From the NCBI GenBank assembly GCA_038363925.1, contig JAQQWL010000002.1, positions 1,612,001 through 1,676,000 of the forward strand: a DNA stretch of 64,000 nucleotides. The letters run 5' to 3'. The position numbers were made by a program, and so were the translations under genes. The notes below the pieces were generated by a model. The model saw only the letters and a program-made list of their open reading frames with translations, searched no databases and had not been told where the DNA came from. Below are positions 32,601 to 45,688 of this stretch, one piece after another (the first letter of the stretch is position 1; each line of letters starts with the position of its first letter). This stretch comes from Apiospora phragmitis. Its lineage: Eukaryota > Ascomycota > Sordariomycetes > Amphisphaeriales > Apiosporaceae.

Positions 32601-35600
32601 CGATTACCGAAAACTTAACGAAATTACTATTAAGAACCGGTACCCCCTACTTTTAATCGGCGATTTATAAAATAAACTACTACACGTTAAAATTTTTATA
32701 ATACTCGACCTCCTTAACGTATATAACCTAATCCGAATTAAGAAAAGAAAAGAATAAAAAACCGCGTTCCGGACTAAATACGGCTACTTTAAATATTAAG
32801 CTATACCGTCCGGCTTAATTAACGTATTAATTAATTTTTAATTTATAATTAATTACGTTTTATAAAAATACCTCGATAAGTTTATTATAATATACCTCGA
32901 CGATATCTTTATTTATTTCGAAAATAATAAATAGTACCGAAAATATATAAAGCTAATACTTTAAAAGCTATAGAACGCTAACTTATTAATTAACTTAAAA
33001 AAGAGCGAATTCTACTAACGATCCGTTACTTTCGTAAGATACGTGATATCCTTAGGCGAAATCCGAATAGAACTTTCGAAAATCTTAATAATTAAAGAAT
33101 AGCTCACGCTTATAAACGCTATAGAAGTTAAATCCTTCTTAAAATTAACTAATTATTACTAAATTTTCGTCCCTAAATTTAATAAAATAGCGATACTTTT
33201 AACGAACCTAATAAAGAAAAACGAACTATTTTAATAAATAAAGAAAAAAAATAAGGCCTTTTATAATATTAAAAAGCGAATTCTTAACGAATTAATACTT
33301 CGTATAATAAACTCGTTTAAGCCTTTTAAAATCGAAACCGATGTATTAAACTATATAATTAAAAAATAATTTAATTAACGAAATAATAACGGAAAATTAC
33401 ACCCGGTTATATTCTTTTCGAAAAAGTTTAATAAATTAGAGCTTAATTATTAAATCTATAATAAAAAATTAATAATTATTATTAAAGCTTATAAAAAATA
33501 AAAACATTATTTTAATAAAATAATAAAACTTATTAAAATTTATACCGATTATAAAAACCTTATAATATTTATTATAATTAAAGAATTAAATAAATAATAA
33601 ATACGATAATTTAAATTCCTATTAAGATTTAACCTTATTATTATCTACTGGAAGGGTAACGAGAACAGTCGCCGACGTACTAAGCCAACGACCGGACCAT
33701 TAGGAGGAGGTCTCGCCCGAAACGCGGACTATCTTTATTTATAACTAAAACGATAACCTTATACTATCGAAATAACTAAACGTTACGAACTATGTTTAAT
33801 ATAATAATAATTAGGTTATTAAGTTCCGATAATTTAATTAAACCCCCGACCTCGTAAACTACCTTAGGGACTACCTCGAAAATTACGACGGTTTTACCTT
33901 TTACCGAGATAAGATCTATATTCTTAAGCGGTACTGCGAAAACTTTATTAAAGAATTTTACGAACACTTTATATATAAGTATTAAAAAATATTTAAAACT
34001 TAAAAACGAATTACTAAATAATTTAATTATAAAAACTTTAAACTAATCGTAATTAAAATAATTAATAAATATAACCTTTATAATAAAATTAAAACTACTC
34101 GATACCGATTATATAAAGAACTATAACCGATTTTATTACTAAATAAAGTATAAAAAACTATTATACTTAACTTCGTTATTAAACTATTCTTATTAAAAAA
34201 ACCCTTAATTAAAATCGATTATAATAATATCTTAATAATTACGGATAAACTTATAAAATATATCTACTTTTTACCATATAAAGAATTTAACGATATTAAC
34301 GACTTAACGTACACATTTCTTCGAACAATTATTAATTAATACGGGCTGCCCGAAATAATTATTTCTAATAAAAATAAACTATTCACCGCTAAATTCTAAA
34401 AGTCGCTTATAACATAACTTAGTATTAAATATAAATTATTTATAACTTACTACCCTTAAATAAATAAATAAACTAAACGAATAAATTAAACCTTAAAGTA
34501 ATACCTACGCTATTATATTAATTATAAATAAAATAATTAGGTATAATTATTACTTATAACTTAATTTACTTATAATAATGTAAATAATAAAGTTATATAT
34601 ATTTTATTATTTTAAATAAACTACGGGTATAACCCGGAAGTTATTAAAAAACCTTTAAGAAAAGAACTAGTACTAATCGCGACTATATAAATCGAAAAAT
34701 TAAAAAAACTCTAAATTACATTATAATAAGACCTTACCTTCTTCTAATAACGAATAAAAGGATACGCCGATTAAATAAAATTAAAAAAACTAACCTTTAA
34801 AAAAGGAGAAAAAGTTTACCTCTTACAACGAAATATTAAAACAAAGCGATTAAATAATAAATTAAACTTTAAAAAGATCGGACTATTTAAAATCGTAAAA
34901 ATTATTTTAAAAACTAATTATTAATTATTATTACTTAAAATAATATAGATACACCTTATATTTTATATTTTATTACTCGAACTAACGGCCGAAAAAACTT
35001 TAATCGATACGTAACTAAAAGTCGAAATAAATTAATACGAATATAAAATTAACGGAATTATTAATAAAAAAAAAGAAAAAACGAGGCTTTTAATACCTCG
35101 TCTAATAAAAAGGATACTTATTAAAAAATAATACCTAAAAACTTAAAAAATACTTAATAAACGCTGCGAAAAAACTCTAAAAGTTTAAAGAAAAAACCCC
35201 TTATAAAAACTAACGGACCAAGCTTTAAAAGGTCTATTAAATTAAAAAACGACCAGTTAACATCCCTAAAAACGCTTAAAAAACGTAGGTCGCTTAGAAC
35301 GAAATTCTCTTAATCGATAATTAAAAAAAAAATACTATCCTCTTTATTTAACTCTTACATTCCTCGATAAAACGTTTTAAAACGCTTTTTCATTATAACC
35401 TTCTTTATATAATAAAGGCGGGCTAAACGACCCAGGGTAATAAATAGCTACGTTTATAATAAAAACGAGGCTTCCTCTACATCCGATTCCTCCGCCTCTA
35501 GCTTTTTTTATTAAACGGCTAGCTTCGTTAAGGCCGACATAATAAAAGTATTATTATAAGAACGATTAACTTAAATACACTTCGAGTAACGAAACGACTT

Positions 35601-35870
35601 CTCGTTTATACAACAAGCTAGGTTTTAACGAAAATAATAAGTATAAAGTATATTAATTAAATTACCCGAAGATTCTATATTAATAATAAAAGCTAAACTC
35701 GTAATAATTTTTTTAAACCGAGGTTTTTCGATACGATTATTTATAATAAATATATATTATAATAAAAAATAATAAAGAAAAAAAACCTATTACGACTTAA
35801 CGTTATAAATAACTAAAATATTTATAAAGTCGATACTTTAAAAATAAAATAATTAAAAAAAAGAGGATAA
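29653..35870 (+). pseudogene. RIP-destroyed gag-pol of gypsy relic 1
   Basis: Translating through stops on the plus strand shows, in order: a gag CCHC zinc-knuckle remnant near 30569-30615 (C-Y-N-Y then K...YAR); an aspartic protease core near 31870-31970 (KALLDNGA, then ISPRIVNYLKLE); reverse transcriptase near 32570-32930 (RIYIDYRKLNEITIKNRYPL, FRTKYGYFKY, and the active-site block YLDDIFIY); RNase H near 33290-33600; the ADVLSQRP motif near 33670-33700; and integrase near 34250-34500 (YFLPYKEFNDINDLTYTFLR, YGLPEIIISNKNKLFTAKF). A weak chromodomain-like segment may follow at about 35030-35190. No frame is open for more than about 60 codons, so it cannot be functional. Confidence 0.9.
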
Positions 35871-36532
35871 TATTATAACCCGACTTAACTATACGACTAA
35901 AAAACCCTACTTACCGGTATAGAGATATAATAACCTAGTTCGGCTACGATATTATAATTAATAATTATATTATTAACTATATTAATATATACGTAACTAT
36001 ATTTTCATATTAAGCGATAAAATAAGTAACCCTAGCCCGCGTAGCGGTAAAACGGGTAAAAATAAATATAATAACTAGGTACGAGGAGTTACGTAACGAG
36101 CCCCCGGAGCGATAAAAACACGGCGCTCGAAGTAAATTAACCTAGGTTAAATTACCGTAATTTTAAAAATAAATCACTATAAGCTAATAACGAGATTATT
36201 ATAAATTATTAATAATTTAACGAATTAATAAAAAAAGAAATTAAATATATATTAATAAACGTTCTTTATATATTTTATATAAATATTTTTTATTTTAATA
36301 ATTAATTTAAATATTAATTTTAATTTATTAATAAAATAAATAACTTTAATAATTTTATTATAAATATTTTTAAAATCTATATATTTTAATTATTTTCGTT
36401 TTTACGAGCTATTATTTATTATATCGATAAAAACGACTTTTATCGCACGTTTAAATACTTTTTCGTATTATTAATATAAACTTTAATACGTTTTATTAAG
36501 TTTCTTTTAAAACTTAAATAGCGTTCGTTATA
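35871..36532 (+). repeat. 3' LTR of gypsy relic 1
   Basis: 662 bp, same length as the 5' copy, starting after the polypurine tract and followed by target duplication TTTAA. Confidence 0.92.
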
Positions 36533-36537
36533 TTTAA

Positions 36538-36814
36538 TTTATATAAAATATAAACTTATTTATTAATAAAAATAGCTTTTTTTTATTTAAACTTTATTTA
36601 TAAGTGTTATAATAATATTATAAATATATAAGAACGAATAAGTTTAAACTTATTAATTTAAAAGATTAATTAATTTAATAAAAACCGAGCGATTTATTAT
36701 TATTAAAAACGAGTAAATCACGTTTTTATATAAAAATAAATAAATTAAAATTAAATTAAATATAATTTATTAAAATAGTAAAAACTAAGGTTTTTTATAC
36801 TACTTTAAAAAGGG
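36538..36814. other. AT-rich mutated sequence of unknown origin
   Basis: Very AT-rich and TpA-rich with no match that I can see to the LTRs or transposase relics in the window. Probably part of the older host element into which gypsy relic 1 inserted. Confidence 0.4.
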
Positions 36815-37020
36815 TGCCACGTGCTTACGCGCACGAACTCCTTTCTTATTTTATAAAGAGGGGCATACGATGCCCCTCGCAGCTCGCATGTTACGATTAG
36901 CGGGTTGGTCCCCCCGCGGGGTAGCACTTAAGGCGTAGAATTGGACAGAAATAACCCGAAGAGTCATTTCCGAAGCTTTTGCTTTATGGCGCAGTGGTTA
37001 GTCCACACGCACTGTAACAT
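36815..37020. other. Unmutated GC island with hairpins and tRNA-like A-box
   Basis: About 200 bp of ordinary composition set in RIP-mutated DNA. It carries a perfect 8-bp-arm hairpin (AGGGGCAT, loop ACG, ATGCCCCT) at about 36862-36880 and a GGTCCCCCCGCGGGGTAGC stretch. At 36987-36997 TGGCGCAGTGG matches the pol III A-box/tRNA D-arm consensus. The rest does not fold as a tRNA, and only a weak B-box-like TCGATT is seen near 37065. It may be a SINE head or tRNA fragment, or simply single-copy DNA that escaped RIP. Confidence 0.45.
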
Positions 37021-37194
37021 CGTACTAAAGATAGACATGAATAATAAGAATATAATAATATAACCTCGATTAAACCTAGAACCTTTATACGTATAAATAG
37101 TTTATTTAATATAGTTTACTTTTATTATTATTCGATTTTAATTAAATTTTAACTCGTAATAGTTTTATAATTATAATATTTAATTATTTTAAAA

Positions 37195-39545
37195 ATGTCG
37201 AATTATTTTAATAATTTAAACGATATAAAAGCTTTTAAATTTAATAAGCGAAAGAGTTATAATAAAAATATATAATATAGTAGGGCTAAGAAATCGCGGC
37301 CTAAGGTATAAACAGTTAATTATATAATATAGAGGGGTATAATATTAATTTCGCGATACGTTTCGATATATAATAGATTAATAATAAATATATATTTAAA
37401 CGTTCGTTTCGTTACTCTTATAATATTTTCCCTTTAAAAAAAAGGCCGCGTATAAGTAGCTTCATAAGGGGCTACCTTTACGAGTGCCGACCGCAGTTTA
37501 TAATAGTACGGATTATATGTTTTTAATAATATTTATAAAGTTATTTTAAGTTATCGAATTTATAATCGAACTTTACGTTATAAAATCTAATATTTATAAT
37601 AGAAGTTAAACGCGATTAAAAAAGGGCTTTATAAATATATAATTTATTTAAATATTTAAGAAATACTTTTAATATTATTAATATAAAATATATAATTAAT
37701 TATTTTTAACAGTTACGCGGCAAGAAGCGCGTTAATAAGTATTAAATTAACGATTTTATTAAATATAACCTAGATTTTAAAAATAAAATAAACTATTAAT
37801 ATAATTATTAAAAGGCTTTTTATAAAGATTTAAGCGTTATTATTAATTAACTTAAAATAGTTATAAATATTAAAATAAAATAAAATATTTTTAATAATAA
37901 TATTTATAATTTTAATAAAACCGGCTTTATAATAAATATAATAGAGTTAATATTCGTTATAATACGCGTCGATTATTATAAAAAAATAAATAACGGTTAT
38001 TAAATATATTAATTTAAAAAGTTAATATATTTCGCCGTTTTAAATTATATAAAGTTAATATTACCTCGTAAATTAAGCGATTAAGTAATTAAACTAAGTT
38101 TTAATAATTAAATTAATAATAAAATAAGCTTAAATTAAGTTAAATATTTTAATAAATATAATAAATCGTAAACGAAGAGTTATTATTACTTTTTAATTTT
38201 AACGGCTATAAAAGTTATATTTTAATATAATTTAAAATATATTATAAAGATAATAATATTATTACTTTTAATATTTATCTTTATTTATTTTACTTATTTT
38301 TATTATTAAATATCGCACTTTATTCGCTATTAAAGCGCGTATATTTAAAAGAAATTAAGCTATTTATTAAAGCGTTAATAAATTATATTATTAAAGTAGA
38401 GTTTCTTATCGCTTTTAATACCGCTGTTATAACCTGGCCTGACCATGCGACCTAGATCTACTTCCGGCACGGCTCTACGATGCCCCGGAACATTTACGAG
38501 ACCCAGCACAAGCCAGCCCCACCTAGTCAGCGCTTACGACCTACTAACGATGACGGACCTACTCGCTAAGAACGTAATAATAGTTATTAAGGAAAGAGCA
38601 CGGGGTAGAATAACGACGACAATACTAGGCGACTAGGATAAACTAAATAGCCAGGTCTAGATGGCTAGAACTAGATAGCCAGGCCTGGATAAGCTAGGAC
38701 TTTGCGAACTAAACGGATAACTAACTTGGGTCACGTAAAGATAAAGTAACTAAGGGGTTAGCTGCTCTCGGGATCTCAACGAGATCTAGAGAGCCGGCTG
38801 ACGGGATCTCGCGAGACCCTCGAGATCCCCGGGAACTAAAGATATTAATAAAAGAGAGACGGGATATATAATAATAGATATTCCTTATATATTTTATATA
38901 GATATTTTTTACTTTAATAATTAATTTAAGTATTAATTTAACCTATTAATAAAGTAAATAGTTTTAACGATTTTATTATATAAATCCCTTTATTAAACTA
39001 CTTTTATTATTACTTTATAAATTAAGTATTATTATTTATTATATTAAGAAAGCGTTTCTTTTATTACACGTTTAAATACTTTTTCGTATTATTAATATAA
39101 ACTTAAGTACGTTTTATTAGGTTTTTTTTTAAAAACTTAGATAGCGTTTATTATAACCGCGTATTTTATTATTTTTATAAAAATTAATATTAAATTTAAA
39201 TTTAATATATTTAGTTTAATATTTTATTATTTAAACTAAGTATTTAATAAATTAAATATACGTTTTTAAAACGTTTATAATTATTTTATTATATTAAAAA
39301 TAATTAATACTTATAAGTTTTAAACGTTACTAAACTTTTAATAAATAATTTAATAACGTGGTTTATTATAAAATCGATTATATTATTAAGTCGGCTACTT
39401 TTTTATATTTTATTATTTTTATATAAATTAATTTAATTTTAACGCTTTAAATTAATTAAAATTACTTTTTATTTAATTCACTACTTAATTTTATATCCTT
39501 TTTATATATTCGCGTATTATAACCTATTTCGCCGTAGATACTATA
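37195..39545 (+). mobile_element. Pogo/Fot1-like DNA transposon relic A (split by a solo LTR)
   Basis: Translated through stops, the plus strand from 37195 (MSNYFNNLNDIKAFKF) gives a Tc1/mariner-superfamily pogo/Fot1-type transposase remnant. Near 37905-37930 it reads YNFNKTGF, the decayed first-catalytic-Asp motif usually NFDETGF. Near 38395-38424 it reads EFLIAFNTA, the decayed EFLAAFNTA block. There the coding sequence is interrupted by the solo LTR 38425-39155 and resumes after it. Fot1-type elements have a DDE transposase and insert at TA. I could not define this element's own terminal repeats, so the boundaries are approximate. Confidence 0.7.
38425..39155 (+). mobile_element. Solo LTR with perfect ACCGC target duplication
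   Basis: 731 bp starting TGTTATAACC and ending GTTTATTATA, with the same ends and the same 3' third as the gypsy LTRs of this block. ACCGC stands at 38420-38424 and again at 39156-39160. No internal region is present, so it is the product of LTR-LTR recombination. Its 5' terminus and about 38425-38860 are barely mutated and differ from the other LTRs, while the last approximately 300 bp are AT-rich like them. Confidence 0.92.
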
Positions 39546-40163
39546 TATTACGACCTAGCCTAATCATGCGGCCTAGACTTATAAGTTAACGACACGAAAC
39601 TACGATACCTTAACCCGGCTATAATACCATAGCTACCGAACGAACCGCCAGCTATATTAATATAAACTTACTTATACTCCGCTAACGCGTAACGATTACA
39701 TTAGTACCACCGCGCGTATTAATAAAACGAATATAACTAGGCAAGGTTAACTATTAAAAATTACGTGATGGATCGCGGATTATAAAATATAGATCCACGA
39801 TCTAATAATTTAACGAATCGGAAATTAAGGAATAAGAATTTATAATTTAATAAGAATTAATAAAAAAAGGATTAAATATATAACGATAAACGTTTCTTAT
39901 ATATTTTATATAAATACTTTTTATTTTAATAATTAATTTAAATATTAATCTAACTTATTAATAAAATAAATAGCTTTAATAACTTTATTATAAATACTTT
40001 TAAATTAACGCCCTTTAATTACTTTTATTTTTACGGCTATTATATATTATATTAATAAAAGGCGAACTTTTACCGTATATTTAAATACTTTCTTATATTA
40101 TTAAATATAAACCTTAATACGTCTTATTAAGTTTCTTTTAAAACTTAAATAACGTTTATTATA
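39546..40163 (+). repeat. 5' LTR of gypsy relic 2
   Basis: 618 bp, related to but shorter than the LTR of relic 1. Starts TATTACGACC and ends TTTATTATA. Confidence 0.9.
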
Positions 40164-43100
40164 TTTTAATTACTTTTATTTTTCCGAGTTACTACCTAAA
40201 CCTTTAAATAATAACACTTATAAAAAATATATTTACGCCTGAACTTAATAATACCCCTCGCTACGAGAAGGCCCCCGTTATTACCGTAAATACCCTTATT
40301 AAGATCTCGTTATAAAAGTAAATAGCGACGATAATAACGATGGCTTTACCCGATAAGCGTTAGTTAAGCGAATTAAAGAACTTAAATAAGAGAGCGCTAA
40401 TTATTAATACTATTATATTAAACTTAAAAAAAAACGTAACGAACTCTTAATTAAGAGCACCTTAAGATAAATACTAGATATTAACGAGCTATACGAGGAA
40501 ATACGCCTTTTTTATACCGCCGCTAATATTATCTAAACCCTTGTTATGTTTAAAAAAGGTATGAAAATTAGTACCCTAATAGCCTTCGACGAGATAAGTA
40601 AAACTTTTTACGGATTTTTTATTTAAGTTAAAACTTATTAATAGTTTTATAAAAAAATATTTTAAAATATTACTTAGCGAGTTATTTATGCCGCCTCGTT
40701 TTTTAAAAATAAAATACTCGTTTAGTTCGAACTTTACTTAAACGAATTAATAAAGAATAATTAATAAATTAAGCTATATTATATAAAGGTATAACGAATT
40801 TTTAAAAGTTACGATAGCTTTAAATAAACTTTTAAGTTATTTTTTTAAAATCTAGACAAAAAGCGATAAATAAAAAAAGAATTAAAAACTTTTAAATAAA
40901 AAGGATTAACCGCTTTTTATACCGTTAAATTCTAACGTATTATAACTTGATTAAATTATACCGAAGCTATAAAAATTATAATATATTATTAGGAATTAAA
41001 AGAAAATATTAAGAATAAATTTAGCCGGCTTAATACCCTTAATAATTTCTTTTCGTATATAAAGCTTATTATTAAAATCGATACTTATATATACGAATAA
41101 TATCGTAAAAAGTAGGGCGAATAATAACGGTAGATTAATTAAGTCTAAACTAATATAAAATAACTATATTATTATAATAGTATACCGCTAAAAAATAATA
41201 TAATATATAGCTATTATAACGAACCTATAAACCTCGATATTATTAAACACGATAAATACGATAAGAAGTAAAGCGTTATTTACTATAATTATTAAAAATA
41301 GAGATATTTCGCCCGAAATTATTAATCCTTAAAGAAGGATTTCCGAAAAGTCCCGGATAAGCGATAAGTTAATACTACTAGTAATCGACTAACCCTTATA
41401 GTTACTAAAAGAAGTAGCGCTAATAATACGTTAAATATACCCCATAATAACCTATTTTAAATAACTTATTACGACGATAATTATTACGACTATTTAATAA
41501 ATAAAAAAAGGACGAGATAATTCTTTAAAACCTTTAAACGATAAAGTATTATATATACCCTCGTAATAATATAACGATAACTTAATTATAATAAAGAAAA
41601 TAACGAGGATAATAACGGAAATAAAGACTTAAAAAACCGCCTAATCCGCGACGAGCGATAATTAAACGACCTTAGACGGCTTATTAAGCTACCTACGCTA
41701 AAACTCGCTATCGAAATAACGAAACCCCGAAACTTAAATATCGACGGATAGCTAGCGATCCCAGGAGTTATACTTCCCGAATTACGAAAACTACGGTAAA
41801 TACTTATTATATATAAACTCGAATAAAAAATAAAAAGAAACTATATTATTAGCGACGATTCGAAAATTTCGCTAATACACGATAACCACTTCTTACTCGC
41901 TTAAATCGGCTATATTTATAATAGTTATACCGAGTACTTAATAAAAAAACTCGAGGAGGAATAGTTTCTTAAACGAATTAATAAATACTTAATTAAGTAA
42001 CTACACCTCGACCACCTTATTGAGAAAGTTAAAATAACTATACCTAACCCCCGCTAAGCTTACCTATTAATTAAAAAGACCTTACAGTGGTCCTAGGAAT
42101 ATTACTTAAAAGGATGAGACTAGAAGGATTACGCTAATAATAAGTACCTATAGCACGCTTGGGAAAAGTTACGAGCCTACCGAACGCTTAAGGAGAGCGC
42201 GCAATGCTTCTAAAATACCCAAGACTCCTAAACTAGGGGACCTGTTATAATAACAAGATCTTAGACACCACCACTACCGTACGATCACGAGACGCCGTAT
42301 ATACAGATCCGTCGCTATTAACGAATAGCCGACGAACGAAACCTATTATAACGGTCGAGAAACGACTTCCACCGGTTATAAAGGGACGACACCCGACGAG
42401 ATATAATAAATCCCTATATTTTATAACGGATAACTAGGATATTTATAACTATATTATATTAATAATAAAAATAAAAAGAGTTATCGTTTAAGCGTTATTA
42501 AATAACGAAGTATAAAGTAATTATATTTTATTACGAATCGTTAATAGCTTAATTTTAAAATAATAGGAAAAAAACGCCTTATATCGATTTAAAACCGTCG
42601 ATAAAAAACTTATAACGTATAATAATAAGAACGTATAAAAAAAAGTCGCGAACTTTTCGATTAATATCGAAAAACGTTATAAACGAATTACGTATAATAT
42701 CACGGACGTTATAAAATACGATATAATTTTAAAGATATTTTAATTACGAGTAAATAATCTTAAAATTAATTAAAAAATAAGCTAACTTTAATAAAATATA
42801 TTAAAAAGAAGTTTAATTAATAAATAGCGGTTTAAAAAATAACCCCCTAATAAACTTAAAATCCTTAAAGTATATATTATTATTAAAAAGCTTAAGCCGA
42901 AAGTTATAATAATTATATTAAAAAAGTACCGATAATTCGAAGCCTTTTTTAATAAGAAATTAAAAAACGAGTTACCGCTTTATATACGATAGGATTATAA
43001 GATACCGTTAAAAAAAAGAAAAAAGCCTCTCTTTATACCGATCTATAAACTAAATTAAGAGCACAAAAAAGCCTTAAAGGAATATATTACAGAGAACCTC

Positions 43101-45070
43101 GAAAAAAGAGTTATACAACTATTTACGTCGCTAGCAAGCTTTCCCATACTTTTCGTTTTAAAAAGAATAAAGACGAGAAAGTTAAATAACGAATATATAT
43201 CGATTACTAAAAGTTTAATAAAATTATTATTAAAAACCGGTACCCTTTACCCTTAATTAACGATTTATAAAGTAAATTATTATATATTAAAATCTTTATA
43301 ATACTTAATTTCTTTAATATATATAACTTAATCCGTATTAAAAAAAGAGAAAAATAAAAAACCACGTTTCGAATTAAATACGAATATTTTAAATATTAAG
43401 CTATACTATTTAATTTAATTAACGCGTTAATTAATTTTTAAATAATAATTAATTACGTTTTATAAAAATACCTCGATAAGTTTATTATAATATACCTCGA
43501 CAATATTTTAATCTACTCCGAGAACGATAAATAATACTAAAAATATATAAAGTTAATATTTTAAAAGCTATAAAACGCTAACCTATTAATTAACTTAAAA
43601 AAGAGCGAATTCTATTAACGATCCGTTATATTTATAAAATATATAATATCTTTTAAAAAAATCCGGATAAAACTTTTTAAAATTTTAGCAATTAAAGAGT
43701 AACCTACGCCTATAAACGCTATAAAACTTAGATTTTTCTTAAAATTAACTAACTATTATTAAATATTTATCCCCGGATTTAATAAGTTAGCGATATCTTT
43801 AATAAACTTAACGAAAAAAGACAAGTTATTTCGATTAAAAAAAGATTAAACTTTTTATAATTTTAAAAAATAAATCTTTAATAAATTAATACTCCGCATA
43901 ATAAACCCTTTTAAATTATTTAAAATTAAAACCGACGTATTAAACTATACGATCGAAAAGTAATTAAATTAACGAAATAATAACGAAAAATCGTACCTTA
44001 TTATATTCTTTTTTAAAAAATTAAATAAACTAGAACTTAATTATTAAATCTATAATAAAAAGTTAATAATTATTATTAAAATATATAAAAAAATAAAAAC
44101 ATTATTTTAACAAAACAGTAAAACTAATAAAAATCTATACCGACTATATAAACTTTATAATATTTATTACTATTAAAAAACTAAATAAATAATAAATACG
44201 ATAATCTAAATTCTTATTAAAATTTAACCTTACTATCATCTATTATAAAAGTAATAAAAACGGTCGTGCTAACGTACTAAGCTAACGACCGAACTATTAA
44301 AAAAAAGTACCGCCTAAAACACGAACTATCTTAACTTACGACTAGAACGGCAACCTTATACCGTCACAATAATTAAATATTATAAATTCTATATAATATA
44401 ATAACGATTAAGCCTCTAAGTTCTAATAATTAAATTAGGCCCCGGATTTTACTAACTACGCCAGCGATCACCTTAAAAAACGAAACAACCTCGTCTTCTA
44501 TCGAAATAAAATATACTTTATAACGCTTTAACTCGTTAAACTCCTCTATACTTTTTAAACCCTACGCGATCGTACGAATAATCTTATCCTGCCACATCTT
44601 TTTCTATTTACGCGCCGGACGGATTTTCGCATCTAATAATTCCCGTTCTTCTTCTAAAGCGTTTAAATCCGCCTCAAGCTTTAAATACTAGAACGTTAAG
44701 GCCCGCATATCCTGGAAGGACAAGCTAAACACGTCACATTTCGCAAGACCGCGGGCAACGCATTCCTAGCAGCGAGAGGAATCCTGCTCCGATACCTAAT
44801 ATATAGATTAGCGACGTTCGCAAGGAGAATAAGCAGGCATCCTCTCGATAAAACCTGACGAAACCGCGTAAGCAAGAACGAGACGCTAAGTTACTTTTCG
44901 GTTACGAAATAACGATTTAAAAGATTTTTCAACACGATTATTTATAATAAATATATATTATAGTAAAAAATAATAAAGAAAAAAACTTATTACGACTTAA
45001 TATTACGAGTAATTAAAGTATTTATAAAATCGATACTTTAAAAATAAAATAATTAAAAAAAAGAGGATAA
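40164..45070 (+). pseudogene. RIP-destroyed gag-pol of gypsy relic 2
   Basis: Collinear with relic 1 through gag (zinc-knuckle remnant near 41280-41320), protease (about 42490-42560), reverse transcriptase (about 43170-43560) and RNase H (about 43870-44230). After the segment matching the start of the relic 1 integrase region (up to about 44480) similarity stops. Frames are full of stops. The stretches 42000-42420 and 44570-44890 are visibly less mutated than the rest. Confidence 0.88.
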
Positions 45071-45688
45071 TATTATAACCTAGCTTAATTATACGGCCTA
45101 AACCTATAAATTAATAGTATAAAACTACGATACCTCGACTTAATTACGATACTATAACTATTAAATAAACCGCTAATTATATTAATATAAACTCACTTAT
45201 ACTCCGTTAACGCGTAATAACTATATTAATACCACCGCGCGTATTAATAAAACGCATATAATTAGGTAAAATTAATTTTTAAAAGTCACGTGATGGATCG
45301 CGGATCGTAAAATATAGATCTACGATTTAACGATCTAACGAATCGAAAATTAAAGAATAAAAATTCTTAATCTAACGAGAATTAATAAAAAAAGGATTAG
45401 ATATATAACGACGAATATTCTTTATATATTTTATATAAATACTCTTTATTTTAATAATTAATTTAAGTATTAATTTAACTTATTAATAAAATAAACAACT
45501 TTATAAACTCTATTATAAATACCTTTAAATTAACGCCCCTTAGTCACCTTTATTCTTACAGCTATTACATATTATATTAATAAAAGGCGAACTTTTACCG
45601 CACGTTTAAATACTCTCTTATATTATTAAATATAAACCCCAGTACGTTTTACTAGGTTTCCTTTAGAACTTAGATAGCGTTCGTTATA
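45071..45688 (+). repeat. 3' LTR of gypsy relic 2
   Basis: 618 bp, same length as the 5' copy, following the AAAGAGGATAA purine tract. Confidence 0.9.

Larger units (their letters stand above)
28991..36532 (+). mobile_element. Full-length Ty3/gypsy LTR retrotransposon (relic 1)
   Basis: Two 662-bp LTRs (28991-29652 and 35871-36532) flank a 6.2-kb interior and are themselves flanked by TTTAA at 28986-28990 and 36533-36537, a 5-bp target duplication. LTR ends read TATTATAACC...TTATA, the RIP form of TG...CA, as shown by the unmutated TGTTATAACC end of the solo LTR at 38425. A purine-rich tract (AAAAAAAAGAGGATAA) precedes the 3' LTR. The domain order (gag knuckle, protease, RT, RNase H, integrase) is that of Ty3/gypsy. 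All coding frames are destroyed by stops. Confidence 0.93.
39546..45688 (+). mobile_element. Ty3/gypsy relic 2, integrase region deleted
   Basis: LTRs of 618 bp each (39546-40163 and 45071-45688) are flanked by CTATA (39541-39545) and CTACA (45689-45693). The single difference is the C-to-T change expected of RIP on one duplication copy. The polypurine tract AAAGAGGATAA precedes the 3' LTR as in relic 1. At 6143 bp it is about 1.4 kb shorter than relic 1. The integrase part is missing and replaced by a sequence not found in relic 1 (about 44490-44900). Not functional. Confidence 0.92.

Noticed and set aside
33776..33967. 63-residue minus-strand open frame inside gypsy relic 1
   Set aside because: Only a chance gap between stops in RIP-mutated sequence, antisense to the region just before integrase.
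36981..37080. Complete tRNA gene in the GC island
   Set aside because: Only the D-arm/A-box matches; acceptor pairing, anticodon stem and T arm cannot be formed convincingly.
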